A stretch of 64,000 nucleotides of DNA from Scybalosoma faecavium (GCA_018716135.1 DVKG01000012.1:124001-188000); one strand, 5' to 3'. Shown: positions 34,472 to 42,657, counted from the stretch's first letter. The notes: generated by a model from the letters alone, not told the origin. Made by a program: numbers and translations.

Positions 34472-35188
34472 TTACGCCTCTGAGCCGCCCATCAAGCGAT
34501 GCAGTATCTCTTGATACGCGTCCTCTACTCCTCCGAGATCGCGGCGGAAACGATCCTTGTCCAGCTTCATGCCTGTCTTGGAATCCCAGAAACGGCATGT
34601 ATCGGGAGATATCTCGTCAGCGAGGATAATGTCTCCGTCAAAACGACCAAACTCCAGTTTGAAGTCTATAAGATCTACGTTTACTTCCTTTAGATAGTCG
34701 CGCATAATCTCGTTGATTTTCAAAGCCATGGAAGAAATCTTCTCCATCTCTTCCTTTGTAGCTACGCCCAGAGCCGCGATGTGATAATCATTGATAAGCG
34801 GATCGCCAAGGTCGTCATCCTTAAGGCAATATTCGAGAACAGTGACAGGAAGCTTTGTACCTTCCGGCAGACCGATACGCTCGGAAAGGCTGCCCGCTGC
34901 GATATTGCGGACAATAACCTCAATTTTGACTATTTCCACTTTTTTTACTATAGTTTCGCGATCGCTGATCTCTTCTACATAATGAGTTGGTATTCCCTTA
35001 GCTTCCAACATCCTGAACATGTGATTCGAAACCTTGTTGTTAACTACGCCCTTGCCTACGATCGTACCTTTCTTCAGACCGTTGAAAGCCGTAGCGTCAT
35101 CCTTGTATTCTACTATTACACTTGAAGGATCATCTGTAGCGAAAACCTTCTTAGCCTTTCCTTCATACAGCATCGTTGTCTTTTCCAT
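34472..35188 (-). CDS. purC: SAICAR synthetase
   Basis: The 238-residue enzyme has LYEGKAKKVFATDDPSSV at its N-terminus, and LIDFKLEFG with ILADEISPDTCRFWD as the family signatures. It ligates aspartate to CAIR. It lies 28 bases after purE and 21 bases before purF in the same operon. Confidence 0.97.
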   Translation of the reverse strand: MEKTTMLYEGKAKKVFATDDPSSVIVEYKDDATAFNGLKKGTIVGKGVVNNKVSNHMFRMLEAKGIPTHYVEEISDRETIVKKVEIVKIEVIVRNIAAGSLSERIGLPEGTKLPVTVLEYCLKDDDLGDPLINDYHIAALGVATKEEMEKISSMALKINEIMRDYLKEVNVDLIDFKLEFGRFDGDIILADEISPDTCRFWDSKTGMKLDKDRFRRDLGGVEDAYQEILHRLMGGSEA

Positions 35189-35216
35189 GATAATAACCTT
35201 TCTTTATAAAAAATTG

Positions 35217-35711
35217 TCAAATATTTTTAATCTCGTCCTGCAGCTGCTCGTCCGCTTTCAACACTCCGTCGAGCATCTCTTTTTTCTTCTCTGCCAATTT
35301 GGTTTTCAGCTCAGGATATTTGAGCGAGAGCATCTGTACAGCGAGGATAGCCGCGTTTCCTGCTCCGTTTATCGCAACTGTCGCTACCGGTATGCCGTCG
35401 GGCATCTGCACTGTAGAAAGCAGGCTGTCCAATCCGTCCATAGTCGAGGATTTTATCGGCAGACCTATAACCGGAAGCGTGGTATGTCCGGCTATGACGC
35501 CTGCGAGATGAGCCGCCTTGCCCGCCGCCGCAATTATCACTTCAAAACCGTTCTGCTCAGCTTCATCAGCAAAACCGGCAGCCAGCTCCGGACTTCTGTG
35601 TGCGCTCATTACGCGCGCCTCCACTTCTACTCCAAACTTCTTCAGCTCTGCGACAGTCTTTTCGAGTACAGGCCAATCGCTTTTAGAACCCATTATTACA
35701 GCTACTTTCAT
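35217..35711 (-). CDS. purE: N5-carboxyaminoimidazole ribonucleotide mutase (class I PurE)
   Basis: The 164-residue protein has MGSKSDWPV, SAHRSPE and AGKAAHLAGVIAGHTTLPVIGLP, the class I PurE motifs. It converts N5-CAIR to CAIR. The ATG at 35711 is chosen because AAGGAGA lies 7 bases before it; an ATG two codons upstream overlaps the ribosome site. It is the first gene of the pur operon, 60-70 bases after a strong promoter with PurBox-like sites. No purK is adjacent. Confidence 0.96.
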   Translation of the reverse strand: MKVAVIMGSKSDWPVLEKTVAELKKFGVEVEARVMSAHRSPELAAGFADEAEQNGFEVIIAAAGKAAHLAGVIAGHTTLPVIGLPIKSSTMDGLDSLLSTVQMPDGIPVATVAINGAGNAAILAVQMLSLKYPELKTKLAEKKKEMLDGVLKADEQLQDEIKNI

Positions 35712-35778
35712 CAGCATCTCTCCTTAAAAAAGTACAGCATATTTGCACCCAAAACCTAAGGTACATTATCAGATAATC

Positions 35779-35807
35779 ATTATAGCTCAAATTGTGTATA
35801 TTGTAAA
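35779..35807 (-). promoter_or_regulatory. Promoter of the pur operon
   Basis: TTTACA at 35807-35802 and TATAAT at 35784-35779 are 17 bases apart. It sits directly downstream of the proximal PurBox-like site. Confidence 0.8.
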
Positions 35808-35820
35808 TCTCTATTTTTCA

Positions 35821-35895
35821 AATGTTCGGAATTTCAACGCATTTTTTATAATTTTTTGTATATATTTAATCTTTGACAATCAAAATCCGAACATT
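35821..35895. promoter_or_regulatory. Inverted pair of PurBox-like operators
   Basis: AATGTTCGGA at 35821-35830 and TCCGAACATT at 35886-35895 are exact inverted repeats, centres 65 bases apart. Both fit the PurR box of Bacilli (CCGAAC core with flanking A/T). One lies just upstream of the pur -35, one near -100. No purR gene is in the window. No guanine riboswitch core is present. Confidence 0.6.
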
Positions 35896-35949
35896 CAGTT
35901 TGTGAATAATTTATCTCTGCTATTTAATACATATATGAATATGTATATA

Positions 35950-35978
35950 TTGAAATTTCTGACAAAATATGATAAGAT
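35950..35978 (+). promoter_or_regulatory. Promoter of satP
   Basis: TTGAAA at 35950-35955 and TAAGAT at 35973-35978 are 17 bases apart, divergent from the pur promoter. Confidence 0.6.
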
Positions 35979-36026
35979 ATAAATGCTTTACACATAATTT
36001 TCAAATTTTATTATGGAGGACTGATC

Positions 36027-36599
36027 ATGTCAACAGAAAAAAAAGTCTCAAACCCCGGCCCTCTCGGACTGCTCGGTTTCGGCTGCACGACCATTCTGCT
36101 CAACCTGCACAACGTAGGTCTCACAGAGCTTTCTGTCGTCATCCTGGCCATGGGCGTAGCTGTAGGCGGACTTGCACAGCTCGTAGCAGGTATATTTGAA
36201 TTTGCTCACGGCAACACATTCACCGGAACAGCTTTCGTATCCTACTCCATGTTTTGGTGGTCTTTAGTCATCATTTGGATCAACCCCTTCTCCGCTGCCG
36301 GCATCGCAGGCGCAGACGGCTTATCCATGGGCTTCTATCTGCTGCTCTGGGGTCTGTACACACTCGCAATGTTCATCGGCACACTCAAGCACAACAGAGC
36401 TACACAGGCTATTTTCGGCACTCTCGTAATTCTGTTCTTCCTGCTTGCTATCGAGAACTTCACAGGCAGCCACACAGTAGCTACCATCGCGGGCGTCGTA
36501 GGCATTATATGCGGTCTATGTGCGATTTACACATCTTTCGGTACAATCATGAATACAGAGCACGGCAAGACCATTTTCCCGCTCGGCGAGAAACACTAA
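36027..36599 (+). CDS. satP: Acetate/succinate transporter, GPR1/FUN34/YaaH (SatP) family
   Basis: The 190-residue protein has six membrane segments and the family motif NPGPLGLLGFGCTTI near residue 9 plus FEFAHGNTFTGTAF near residue 60. Relatives carry acetate and succinate across the membrane with protons or as channels. GGAGG lies 8 bases before the ATG. It has its own promoter and terminator and is a stand-alone gene; the shared intergenic region with the pur operon means the PurBox-like sites could affect it too. Confidence 0.93.
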   Translation: MSTEKKVSNPGPLGLLGFGCTTILLNLHNVGLTELSVVILAMGVAVGGLAQLVAGIFEFAHGNTFTGTAFVSYSMFWWSLVIIWINPFSAAGIAGADGLSMGFYLLLWGLYTLAMFIGTLKHNRATQAIFGTLVILFFLLAIENFTGSHTVATIAGVVGIICGLCAIYTSFGTIMNTEHGKTIFPLGEKH

Positions 36600-36615
36600 T
36601 CTCAAAAAGCAAATC

Positions 36616-36647
36616 ACACAGCTCCTCCTCGGAGCTGTGTTTTTTTA
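36616..36647 (+). terminator. Terminator after satP
   Basis: ACACAGCTCC pairs with GGAGCTGTGT over TCCTC-type loop, then seven T. Confidence 0.9.
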
Positions 36648-36748
36648 TGTTCTTTATTTTTAAAATCATAACAGGTGGTTTGCACGAAGGCTGTAAACTC
36701 TCCTCTCGTCTTTTAGCAGGCTTGAACATGTACTATTATAATTATACT

Positions 36749-36806
36749 CATTTGGAGAATTTTTGCAGAACTATCCGCGCGCACTCGCATAGCGGGTGAT
36801 TTTTTT
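36749..36806 (+). ncRNA. Candidate short intergenic transcript
   Basis: A TATAAT lies at 36737-36742 and a good intrinsic terminator at 36782-36806 (CACTCGC pairs with GCGGGTG over ATA, then T7). Between them no coding frame is seen. The -35 is weak (TTAGCA at 18 bases). A 58-base RNA is possible, or this terminator is a backup for satP. Confidence 0.3.
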
Positions 36807-36844
36807 CGTACCATACTGCGCTCAACTGCCTAAAAACATTAAAT

Positions 36845-36875
36845 AAAAAGGCGCACGGTTAAAAAGCCGTGCACC
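36845..36875 (-). terminator. Terminator after the binding lipoprotein gene
   Basis: GGTGCACGG pairs with CCGTGCGCC (one wobble) over a short A/T loop, then TTTTTATT on the minus strand. Confidence 0.85.
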
Positions 36876-36890
36876 AATCTTAAATACTAC

Positions 36891-37766
36891 TTATACCTGA
36901 GCGAGCCACTCCTCGCGCATTGCGTCAAATTCGCCGTTTTCCATGAGCTCAGAAAGTACATTGTCGATAGCTTCCAGAAGCTGTGTGTTTCCTTTCTTCA
37001 CTGCTATACCAAACTGCTCAGGCGAGTCAGTCTGAGTCCAAACAGTCTTGAATACGTCGGGCTTATTCTTCACATAAATATCAGCTACAGAGCTGTCGCA
37101 TATCACATATTCGATTCTTCCAAGCTCAAGATCGGAGAAAGCATCCATAGCTTTGTCATACATGTTAGTATTTACATTCTCCAGATCTCCCGTATTGACC
37201 TTATCTTCAACGAAGATGTTGGATGTTGTACCCGTCTGGAAGCCTACGGAATGATTAGAAAGCTCATCTATGTCGCTTATCGCTTCTTCATTGGAAGCCA
37301 GCGTTACGAGGCACTGATAATTCTCAATGTAGGGCTGTGTGAAATCCGCTTCCTCTTTTCTTGCTGCTGTAATCGTCACAGCAGAGATAACAGCGTCATA
37401 CTTGTCCAGCTCAAGGCCGTCCAGTATTCCGTCAAACTGCGTGCTCACAAACTCAACCTCAAGACCCAGCTTTTCGCCTATTGCTTTCGCCAAGTCTATA
37501 TCCAGGCCAAGCTCTGTCGTGCCGTCGTCTGCCATATATTCGAACGGCGGATATGTGAACTCAGCCGCAACAATAAGCTTTCCATCCTGAATCGTCTGTA
37601 CCTCAGCAGGAGTCGTTTCTGCCGTCTGAGCGGCAGTCTCAGAGACATTTGCAGATTCATCTGCAGAAGCGCTTGGAGTTCCGGAGCCTCCGCATGCAGA
37701 CAGAGCGAATACCGTCGCAGCTGCCATAGCGAGGGCGATCAGTTTACTAATCTTTGTTTTCCTCAT
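36891..37766 (-). CDS. Amino-acid ABC transporter substrate-binding lipoprotein
   Basis: The 291-residue precursor has a signal peptide with lipobox LSAC (Cys 25) and a Ser/Thr/Glu-rich linker to about residue 60. The body is a class 3 solute-binding domain: LIVAAEFTYPPFEY, LGLDIDLAKAIGEKL and DAVISAVTITAARKEEADFTQPY are the family motifs for polar amino acids. It would bind an amino acid outside the membrane. The permease and ATPase genes expected for it are not next to it; the adjacent ATPase at 37978 is of the carbohydrate type and divergent. GGAGAG precedes the ATG. Confidence 0.92.
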   Translation of the reverse strand: MRKTKISKLIALAMAAATVFALSACGGSGTPSASADESANVSETAAQTAETTPAEVQTIQDGKLIVAAEFTYPPFEYMADDGTTELGLDIDLAKAIGEKLGLEVEFVSTQFDGILDGLELDKYDAVISAVTITAARKEEADFTQPYIENYQCLVTLASNEEAISDIDELSNHSVGFQTGTTSNIFVEDKVNTGDLENVNTNMYDKAMDAFSDLELGRIEYVICDSSVADIYVKNKPDVFKTVWTQTDSPEQFGIAVKKGNTQLLEAIDNVLSELMENGEFDAMREEWLAQV

Positions 37767-37809
37767 GTTTTCTCTCCATATAATTTATTTTTGGTATCTC
37801 ACCGTAAAT

Positions 37810-37838
37810 AAAATAGCATTAATGACGAAAAAAGTCAA
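37810..37838 (-). promoter_or_regulatory. Promoter of the binding lipoprotein gene
   Basis: TTGACT at 37838-37833 and TATTTT at 37815-37810 are 17 bases apart, 44 bases before the ATG. Confidence 0.6.
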
Positions 37839-37977
37839 ATGCTTTTTCTACAAATACTATTCTCAAATTTCACACACAAATTCCTTTTTTGCCTCTATTC
37901 CTTCTTTTCAGCATAATATTTCCCACTTTGGCGCAAAATAGCTCTATCGCTACTAAGGAGGACGCAAAAACTACATC

Positions 37978-39096
37978 ATGGCAAACGTCACATTAAAAGA
38001 CATAAAAAAAGTTTACAATAAAAACGTCGTAGCAGTCGAAAGCTTCAGCCTTGACATAACGCACGGAGAATTTATCGTGCTGGTCGGGCCGTCCGGCTGC
38101 GGAAAATCCACTACTTTGCGCATGGTTGCCGGACTCGAAGACATCAGCTCCGGCGAGCTATACATAGACGGCACGCTTGTCAACAATGTTCCGCCAAAGG
38201 ACAGAGACATAGCCATGGTCTTTCAGAATTATGCTCTTTACCCTCATATGAGCGTATACGACAACATGGCGTTCGCATTAAAACTGAGAAAAGAAGATAA
38301 AAAATCTATAGACAAAAAAGTTCGAGACGCAGCTCATATACTCGGAATAACTAAGCTGCTGGATAGAAAGCCCCGCGCTCTGTCCGGAGGACAAAGACAG
38401 CGCGTTGCCATAGGCCGAGCCATCGTGCGCGAGCCTAAGGTCTTTCTCATGGACGAACCGCTATCTAACCTGGACGCAAAATTAAGAGCACAGATGCGCT
38501 CAGAGCTTATCAAGCTGCGCAGCAGAATAGACACTACATTTATATATGTAACTCACGATCAGACAGAGGCCATGACTCTCGGAGATCGTATAGTAATAAT
38601 GCGGGACGGATTTGTGCAGCAAATCGGCACGCCGCAGGAGGTTTTCGAACATCCGAACAATCTCTTCGTCGCCTGCTTTATCGGAAGCCCGCAGATGAAT
38701 ATACTTCCCGCTTCGCTGGAGCATGGCGAGAATGGATGGGAAATCGCACTTCTCGGAACACGAATTGCTCTAAGCAGTCAGAAGCAAAAAATGCTGGAAG
38801 AGAAAGACGCCCAGGGAGATATCCTCGTCGGAATACGTCCCGAACACATAATGCTTTGCGCAGAAGATGCGCCATGCAGCATAAGCGGAGAGGTTGAAGT
38901 AAGCGAAATGATGGGCAGCACTGTTCATCTGCACCTGAAAGCCGAAAATCAAGAGGTCGTTCTCATTTTGTCCATACTTGAGCTGCCTGACAATTACACC
39001 GAGCTGCTCGCCGCAGGAAATACAGTTCACTTCACATTTGGCGGAAACGTCGTCCATCTTTTCGATAAAAATACTGAAAACAATATTCTCATCTAA
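37978..39096 (+). CDS. ugpC: Orphan carbohydrate ABC transporter ATPase (MsmK/UgpC/MalK-like)
   Basis: The protein of 372 residues has Walker A GPSGCGKST, signature LSGGQRQRVA, Walker B VFLMDEPLSNLDAKLR, and a C-terminal OB-type domain (DILVGIRPEH) as in MalK and UgpC. Such ATPases are often single-copy and energise several sugar importers. No permease or binding protein of the sugar type is here. The start is odd: AAGGAGG is 16 bases from the ATG at 37978, which is longer than usual, and no better start exists between them. Confidence 0.9.
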   Translation: MANVTLKDIKKVYNKNVVAVESFSLDITHGEFIVLVGPSGCGKSTTLRMVAGLEDISSGELYIDGTLVNNVPPKDRDIAMVFQNYALYPHMSVYDNMAFALKLRKEDKKSIDKKVRDAAHILGITKLLDRKPRALSGGQRQRVAIGRAIVREPKVFLMDEPLSNLDAKLRAQMRSELIKLRSRIDTTFIYVTHDQTEAMTLGDRIVIMRDGFVQQIGTPQEVFEHPNNLFVACFIGSPQMNILPASLEHGENGWEIALLGTRIALSSQKQKMLEEKDAQGDILVGIRPEHIMLCAEDAPCSISGEVEVSEMMGSTVHLHLKAENQEVVLILSILELPDNYTELLAAGNTVHFTFGGNVVHLFDKNTENNILI

Positions 39097-39100
39097 AAAA

Positions 39101-39133
39101 CAGCGGCCCGCCGATTTTATGGCGGAGCCGCTG
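39101..39133. terminator. Bidirectional terminator between ugpC and the exonuclease-like gene
   Basis: CAGCGGCCCGCC pairs with GGCGGAGCCGCTG, with a small mismatch, around GATTTTAT. The minus-strand exit has a six-T run, the plus exit is AT-rich. Confidence 0.8.
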
Positions 39134-39138
39134 ATATT

Positions 39139-39987
39139 TTACAGCTTTTTACTTTCTTCCATATAGCCTATCAATTTTTTTACGTCGCATTTGGGATTGT
39201 GCGCATCTCCTTCTACATGGACTCCAAACAGTTTACATGTTTTGTCTAAAGACAGCGTTCTGTTACCCAGCTTGAGACTTGCATCTACATTTTTTACTTT
39301 AAAATAGTTGTACACATCTTCTCCGTAAGTTGTCTTTACGAAAAGCGCGTCTGTATCTCCATACGTATATATCCTTTTTGCTTTTCTGAACATACTGAGA
39401 AAATAGTTTTTGTATGTCTTGATATGTTTAGCAGACAGCAGCGTGTCCAGATCATAAGGAAGAAGCTTATCATACGCCAAGCGCCAGAGCCTTTGAATCA
39501 TCTTAGTGTCCGAATATGGTCTGGCTACGCCTTCAAAATTAATTATTCCTCGGTTTGTATGCAGCTCCGCATACCATCCGCATATGCGCATATTTATAGC
39601 TTCAAAGTCGATATATAAAACCGGCTGGAACTCCGGCTTGCACGGAGGGAGGGCCTTTTCTTTGTAAAGGCGATATATCTCACTTTTATCTCCGAAGGTA
39701 TTTCTGATAAGGCCATCATAATTGTCTTCCGGCTGTACTCTATCGTATTTTTGAAGTATGTCTTTAAAATAGCCCGACATTTTTCCGATGTATTCGAGCT
39801 GTTTCATCTGCTTTTTTGTATACGGATATTCCAAAAACTCCGAAGGCCGTATGCTCTCCAGTGTCGATGCACTTTTAAACGGTCTTGCCCCACCGGCAAA
39901 GAATTGATTATCTTCTGTACTATACATCTCCCATGCGCATATCCGATTGTGCATGGAGAATAGTTTAACTTCTAACGTCGCACTCAC
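39139..39987 (-). CDS. DEDDh exonuclease-like protein built from two internal repeats
   Basis: I do not find a named family. The C-terminal half (about residues 130-280) carries VLYIDFEAINMRICGW with a DFE motif like ExoI of DnaQ-type exonucleases, YTYGDTDALF like ExoII, and GDAHNPKCDVKKLIGYM like ExoIII. The N-terminal half repeats this pattern: LEVKLFSMHNRICAWEM matches the first motif but has lost DFE, and GYFKDILQKYDRV with TFGDKSEIYRLYKEK matches NYFLSMFRKAKRI with TYGEDVYNYFKVKN. So a duplicated fold with one inactive copy is likely. The GTG start at 39987 is favoured because it keeps the first strand of the repeat. Confidence 0.7.
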   Translation of the reverse strand: MSATLEVKLFSMHNRICAWEMYSTEDNQFFAGGARPFKSASTLESIRPSEFLEYPYTKKQMKQLEYIGKMSGYFKDILQKYDRVQPEDNYDGLIRNTFGDKSEIYRLYKEKALPPCKPEFQPVLYIDFEAINMRICGWYAELHTNRGIINFEGVARPYSDTKMIQRLWRLAYDKLLPYDLDTLLSAKHIKTYKNYFLSMFRKAKRIYTYGDTDALFVKTTYGEDVYNYFKVKNVDASLKLGNRTLSLDKTCKLFGVHVEGDAHNPKCDVKKLIGYMEESKKL

Positions 39988-40079
39988 CTATTTCATCCAG
40001 TATCCTTAATAATATAACATAATATACAAAGCTATGTCAAATAAATCCGAGCCGTTTATTTCCATTTTATGCAATAAAT

Positions 40080-40943
40080 TTAATTGCCCATTTTCACTTC
40101 TCTGGCGTACCAGAAAAGGTACTGCTGGATTATTCCGCCCCATTCGCCGAATCTGTCTCTTGCAAACTCCATCGCTTCTTTGTCATTTTTAGGCGTAAAA
40201 CCGAACAGAACATTCAACGTGCGTTTTATCCATACATCCATAGGAAACGCATTTTTTTTATGCATAGAAAACAAAAGTATGCAGTCCGCAACCTTTGGCC
40301 CTACTCCTTTAAGTCTGCAAAGTTCTTTTTTCGCCGCGGTATACTCCAACTTTTCTACAGCGTTTAAGTCCACTTTTCTGTCTGCTATGACTTTCGATGT
40401 TTCAGCTATGTATGCCGCACGATAGCCCGCTCCGCATTTTTTCAAATCTTCCTCCGAAAGCGCGGCGAGCTGCTCCGGAGACGGAAAAGCATAACGCTCT
40501 CCTTCGCAATTAATTCTGTCTCCGCAAAGCCTGCATATTGCCTCTACAATTTTTCGTATACGCGGTATGTTGTTGTTCGCAGATATAATAAACGTAATCA
40601 GCGTTTCGAAAGGCTCTTGATTAAGCAGACGCATCCCGGGGCAGGAGCGTACCGCCGCGCTCACTATTTCATCTTCTTCGAACGCGCTTGTTATTGCGGA
40701 ATAATCGGTATCGAGGTCAAAAAAGTCACGCCATCTCGAGTTGAACTCAGCCTCATCCACATCTTTCAGCACGATAGCATCTTTTTTGTCCAAAACCCTC
40801 AAAAGCCTGCCATGAGCAACGCCGGAAAATTCGTCATCGCCATCCGGGAAAAACCTAAAGCACTGACCGCAGTCAAAAACTATCGCCGGATCTATTCTCT
40901 CGCCCGTTATTATAGTATCTCCATTTTCAAAAGCAAACTGCAT
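40080..40943 (-). CDS. ogg: 8-oxoguanine DNA glycosylase/lyase, OGG1 type
   Basis: The 287-residue protein has an N-terminal DNA-recognition domain (FDCGQCFRF near residue 25), and the helix-hairpin-helix motif LKGVGPKVADCILLF with the catalytic Lys, followed by PMDVWIKR with the catalytic Asp, in the Ogg1 arrangement. It removes 8-oxoG paired with C and nicks the strand. The ATG at 40943 has GAGG 5 bases ahead; the first ATG upstream at 40967 has none. It is downstream of rpmA but separated by a terminator. Confidence 0.92.
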   Translation of the reverse strand: MQFAFENGDTIITGERIDPAIVFDCGQCFRFFPDGDDEFSGVAHGRLLRVLDKKDAIVLKDVDEAEFNSRWRDFFDLDTDYSAITSAFEEDEIVSAAVRSCPGMRLLNQEPFETLITFIISANNNIPRIRKIVEAICRLCGDRINCEGERYAFPSPEQLAALSEEDLKKCGAGYRAAYIAETSKVIADRKVDLNAVEKLEYTAAKKELCRLKGVGPKVADCILLFSMHKKNAFPMDVWIKRTLNVLFGFTPKNDKEAMEFARDRFGEWGGIIQQYLFWYAREVKMGN

Positions 40944-40998
40944 ATTTCCTCTTTTTCTCAACGCCATAATCCGACGTCAATCGTCATAATTAAGTATG

Positions 40999-41022
40999 AA
41001 AAAAGCCGCAGTAAACCGCGGC
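40999..41022 (-). terminator. Terminator after rpmA
   Basis: GCCGC pairs with GCGGC over GGTTTACT on the minus strand, then six T. Confidence 0.85.
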
Positions 41023-41052
41023 AAATTTCTTTAAACAAATACATCTCTCAAA

Positions 41053-41307
41053 TTACTGAGGATATACGCTAACCTGTTTCTTATCCCTGCCCAGACGCTC
41101 AAAACGAACAACACCGGACTCCAGAGCGAAGAGAGTGTCGTCGCCGCCGCGACCTACGTTTACACCGGGATGAATCTTTGTGCCTCTCTGACGAACGAGA
41201 ATATTGCCCGCGAGCACGACGCAGCCGTCGCTGCGCTTAACGCCGAGACGCTTAGCCTTACTGTCTCTGCCGTTCTTGGTACTGCCGCCGCCTTTTTTAT
41301 GTGCCAT
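41053..41307 (-). CDS. rpmA: 50S ribosomal protein L27
   Basis: The 84-residue protein starts MAHKKGGGSTKNGRDSKAKRL, with the conserved peptidyl-transferase-reaching N-tail at the start codon. Most Firmicute L27 proteins begin with a cleavable lead peptide of about nine residues ending FF, removed by the Prp protease. Here no lead is present and no prp gene lies between rplU and rpmA (30 bases only). That matches the Gram-negative style of L27. It is co-transcribed with rplU. Confidence 0.97.
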   Translation of the reverse strand: MAHKKGGGSTKNGRDSKAKRLGVKRSDGCVVLAGNILVRQRGTKIHPGVNVGRGGDDTLFALESGVVRFERLGRDKKQVSVYPQ

Positions 41308-41337
41308 TAGAATTTCACCTCACTTTAGACTTAGCGT

Positions 41338-41643
41338 TTACCCTATAGAAGTAATCAGTACTCTTGTATAGGGCTGTCTGTGACCCTGCTTCTTACGGTA
41401 GTCTTTTTTAGGCTTGTACTTATAAACTACAACCTTCTTGGCTTTATCCTGCGCAAGGACTTTGCCCACGACTTTAACACCGTCTACCACAGGCGTTCCG
41501 ATAGTTGTTACTTCACCGTCTACCACCATCAGCGCATCGAAAGTAACTTCAGCGCCGACTTCCGCATCCAGCTTCTCAACATCTACAAAACGATCCGGCT
41601 CAACTTTATACTGCTTGCCGCCTGTTTTGATAATTGCGTACAT
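41338..41643 (-). CDS. rplU: 50S ribosomal protein L21
   Basis: The 101-residue protein has the N-terminal MYAIIKTGGKQYKVEPDRFVDVEKL and C-terminal YRKKQGHRQPYTRVLITSIG motifs of L21. GAGGAGG precedes the ATG. Upstream is a structured leader of the type that may serve autoregulation, and a TTGACA promoter. Confidence 0.97.
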   Translation of the reverse strand: MYAIIKTGGKQYKVEPDRFVDVEKLDAEVGAEVTFDALMVVDGEVTTIGTPVVDGVKVVGKVLAQDKAKKVVVYKYKPKKDYRKKQGHRQPYTRVLITSIG

Positions 41644-41672
41644 TGTTTAGCTCCTCCTCATACCAGTCTCGC

Positions 41673-41713
41673 CGACGAGGGTACTCCGCAGCGGAGATTT
41701 AAAACCCGAGTCG
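41673..41713 (-). promoter_or_regulatory. L21-type structured leader
   Basis: On the minus strand CGAC and CGGGT pair with ACCC and GTCG around a CTCC/GGAG inner hairpin. It lies between the promoter and rplU and resembles the L21 leader RNA known from Firmicutes. Confidence 0.55.
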
Positions 41714-41729
41714 AGCGGCTCACCTAATA

Positions 41730-41758
41730 AGTTTAACACACGATATAGCGTATGTCAA
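41730..41758 (-). promoter_or_regulatory. Promoter of rplU-rpmA
   Basis: TTGACA at 41758-41753 and TAAACT at 41735-41730 are 17 bases apart. Confidence 0.7.
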
Positions 41759-41788
41759 TATTTTTTCATCGTACAATATGAGGCTTTT

Positions 41789-42619
41789 TTAGCCTGCATA
41801 GTAGCACTCTTTCAGCAGCGTACCGTTGGAAAAGCTTCTGCTGCATTTAAGCCAGCCTGTCGAACCTGACTTTGTTTTCACATACACGCTTATAGTCGTG
41901 CCGTTCATATATATTTTCAGCGGCTTTACTTTCGTACTCTTAGCAAGTGTCTTGTATTTCTTTGTACAGCTGCTCGAGGTATACAGAATCTTGCTTTTTT
42001 TCAGTGTGCCGTATCCGCCGTTGAGACAGGATACGTATTTTATGCTGGCTGTGCTGCTCGTTCTGGAGAATGATCCGCTTTTGTACTCATACGTGTAATT
42101 AAATCCCACACTTCCGAGCGGCGCGCTCATAAGAAACTGCTCGACATATATTTTGTTGCCTGATACCTTTGTCACAATAGTACCCGGATGTTTTCCGAAA
42201 TTTTTAATTTTAGAGCTGAAATCGAGCGCCTTCTTCATTTTCCCGCTGCTGTATTTGTACAGCGCCTGGAACGGATCGTCATTATTATCGCTTTGTCCTC
42301 TCACCCAGAGATACTTTTTGCCATTGCTCAGCGTGATGAGCTTAGTTGTCACACTGTAATAATGCCCTTTCAGCGTGGTCTTTTTTCCGTTTACAGAAAT
42401 AACCAGGCTTGTATATTCTCCTTTTACTTTTTGCGGAGTAATCTTGATAGTATCTTTTTTGCCGTCGCCCGTGATGTCATAGCTTGTATAAGTTTTGTTT
42501 ACTTTCAGCGTAGTCATTCCCGCTGTCGCCGCCTCAGCCTTCTGAACCGGTACAAACAGCAGACACACAAACATAGCAATCGCACACAACATGCCCATGC
42601 TTCTTTTTACATTCTGCAT
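41789..42619 (-). CDS. Secreted protein with EF-hand-like loop and beta-rich C-terminus
   Basis: The product (276 residues from this ATG) has a clear signal peptide ending VPVQKAEAA, then TSYDITGDGKKDTIKI, a calcium-binding loop with D-x-T-x-D-G-x-x-D spacing, as in FG-GAP/VCBS or dockerin-like repeats. The last part (KPLKIYMNGTTISVYVKTKSGSTGW) looks like an SH3-type surface domain. I do not know its substrate. The ATG at 42619 is favoured because AGGAGG is 9 bases ahead; an ATG two codons upstream at 42625 has it only 3 bases ahead. It is Ser/Lys/Tyr-rich, typical for an exported protein. Confidence 0.78.
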   Translation of the reverse strand: MQNVKRSMGMLCAIAMFVCLLFVPVQKAEAATAGMTTLKVNKTYTSYDITGDGKKDTIKITPQKVKGEYTSLVISVNGKKTTLKGHYYSVTTKLITLSNGKKYLWVRGQSDNNDDPFQALYKYSSGKMKKALDFSSKIKNFGKHPGTIVTKVSGNKIYVEQFLMSAPLGSVGFNYTYEYKSGSFSRTSSTASIKYVSCLNGGYGTLKKSKILYTSSSCTKKYKTLAKSTKVKPLKIYMNGTTISVYVKTKSGSTGWLKCSRSFSNGTLLKECYYAG

Positions 42620-42657
42620 TTTCATTTTCCTCCTTTGTGTAATGCTTCTGCTGCAAT

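Noticed and set aside
35712..36026. Guanine riboswitch before purE
   Set aside because: The conserved TATA/CCTACC core of the purine aptamer is absent; an operator pair explains the region better.
36648..36730. Glycine, THF or c-di-GMP riboswitch after satP
   Set aside because: Short similarities such as GGAGAG and GCAAACCACC occur on the minus strand, but no complete aptamer core and no gene in position to be controlled.
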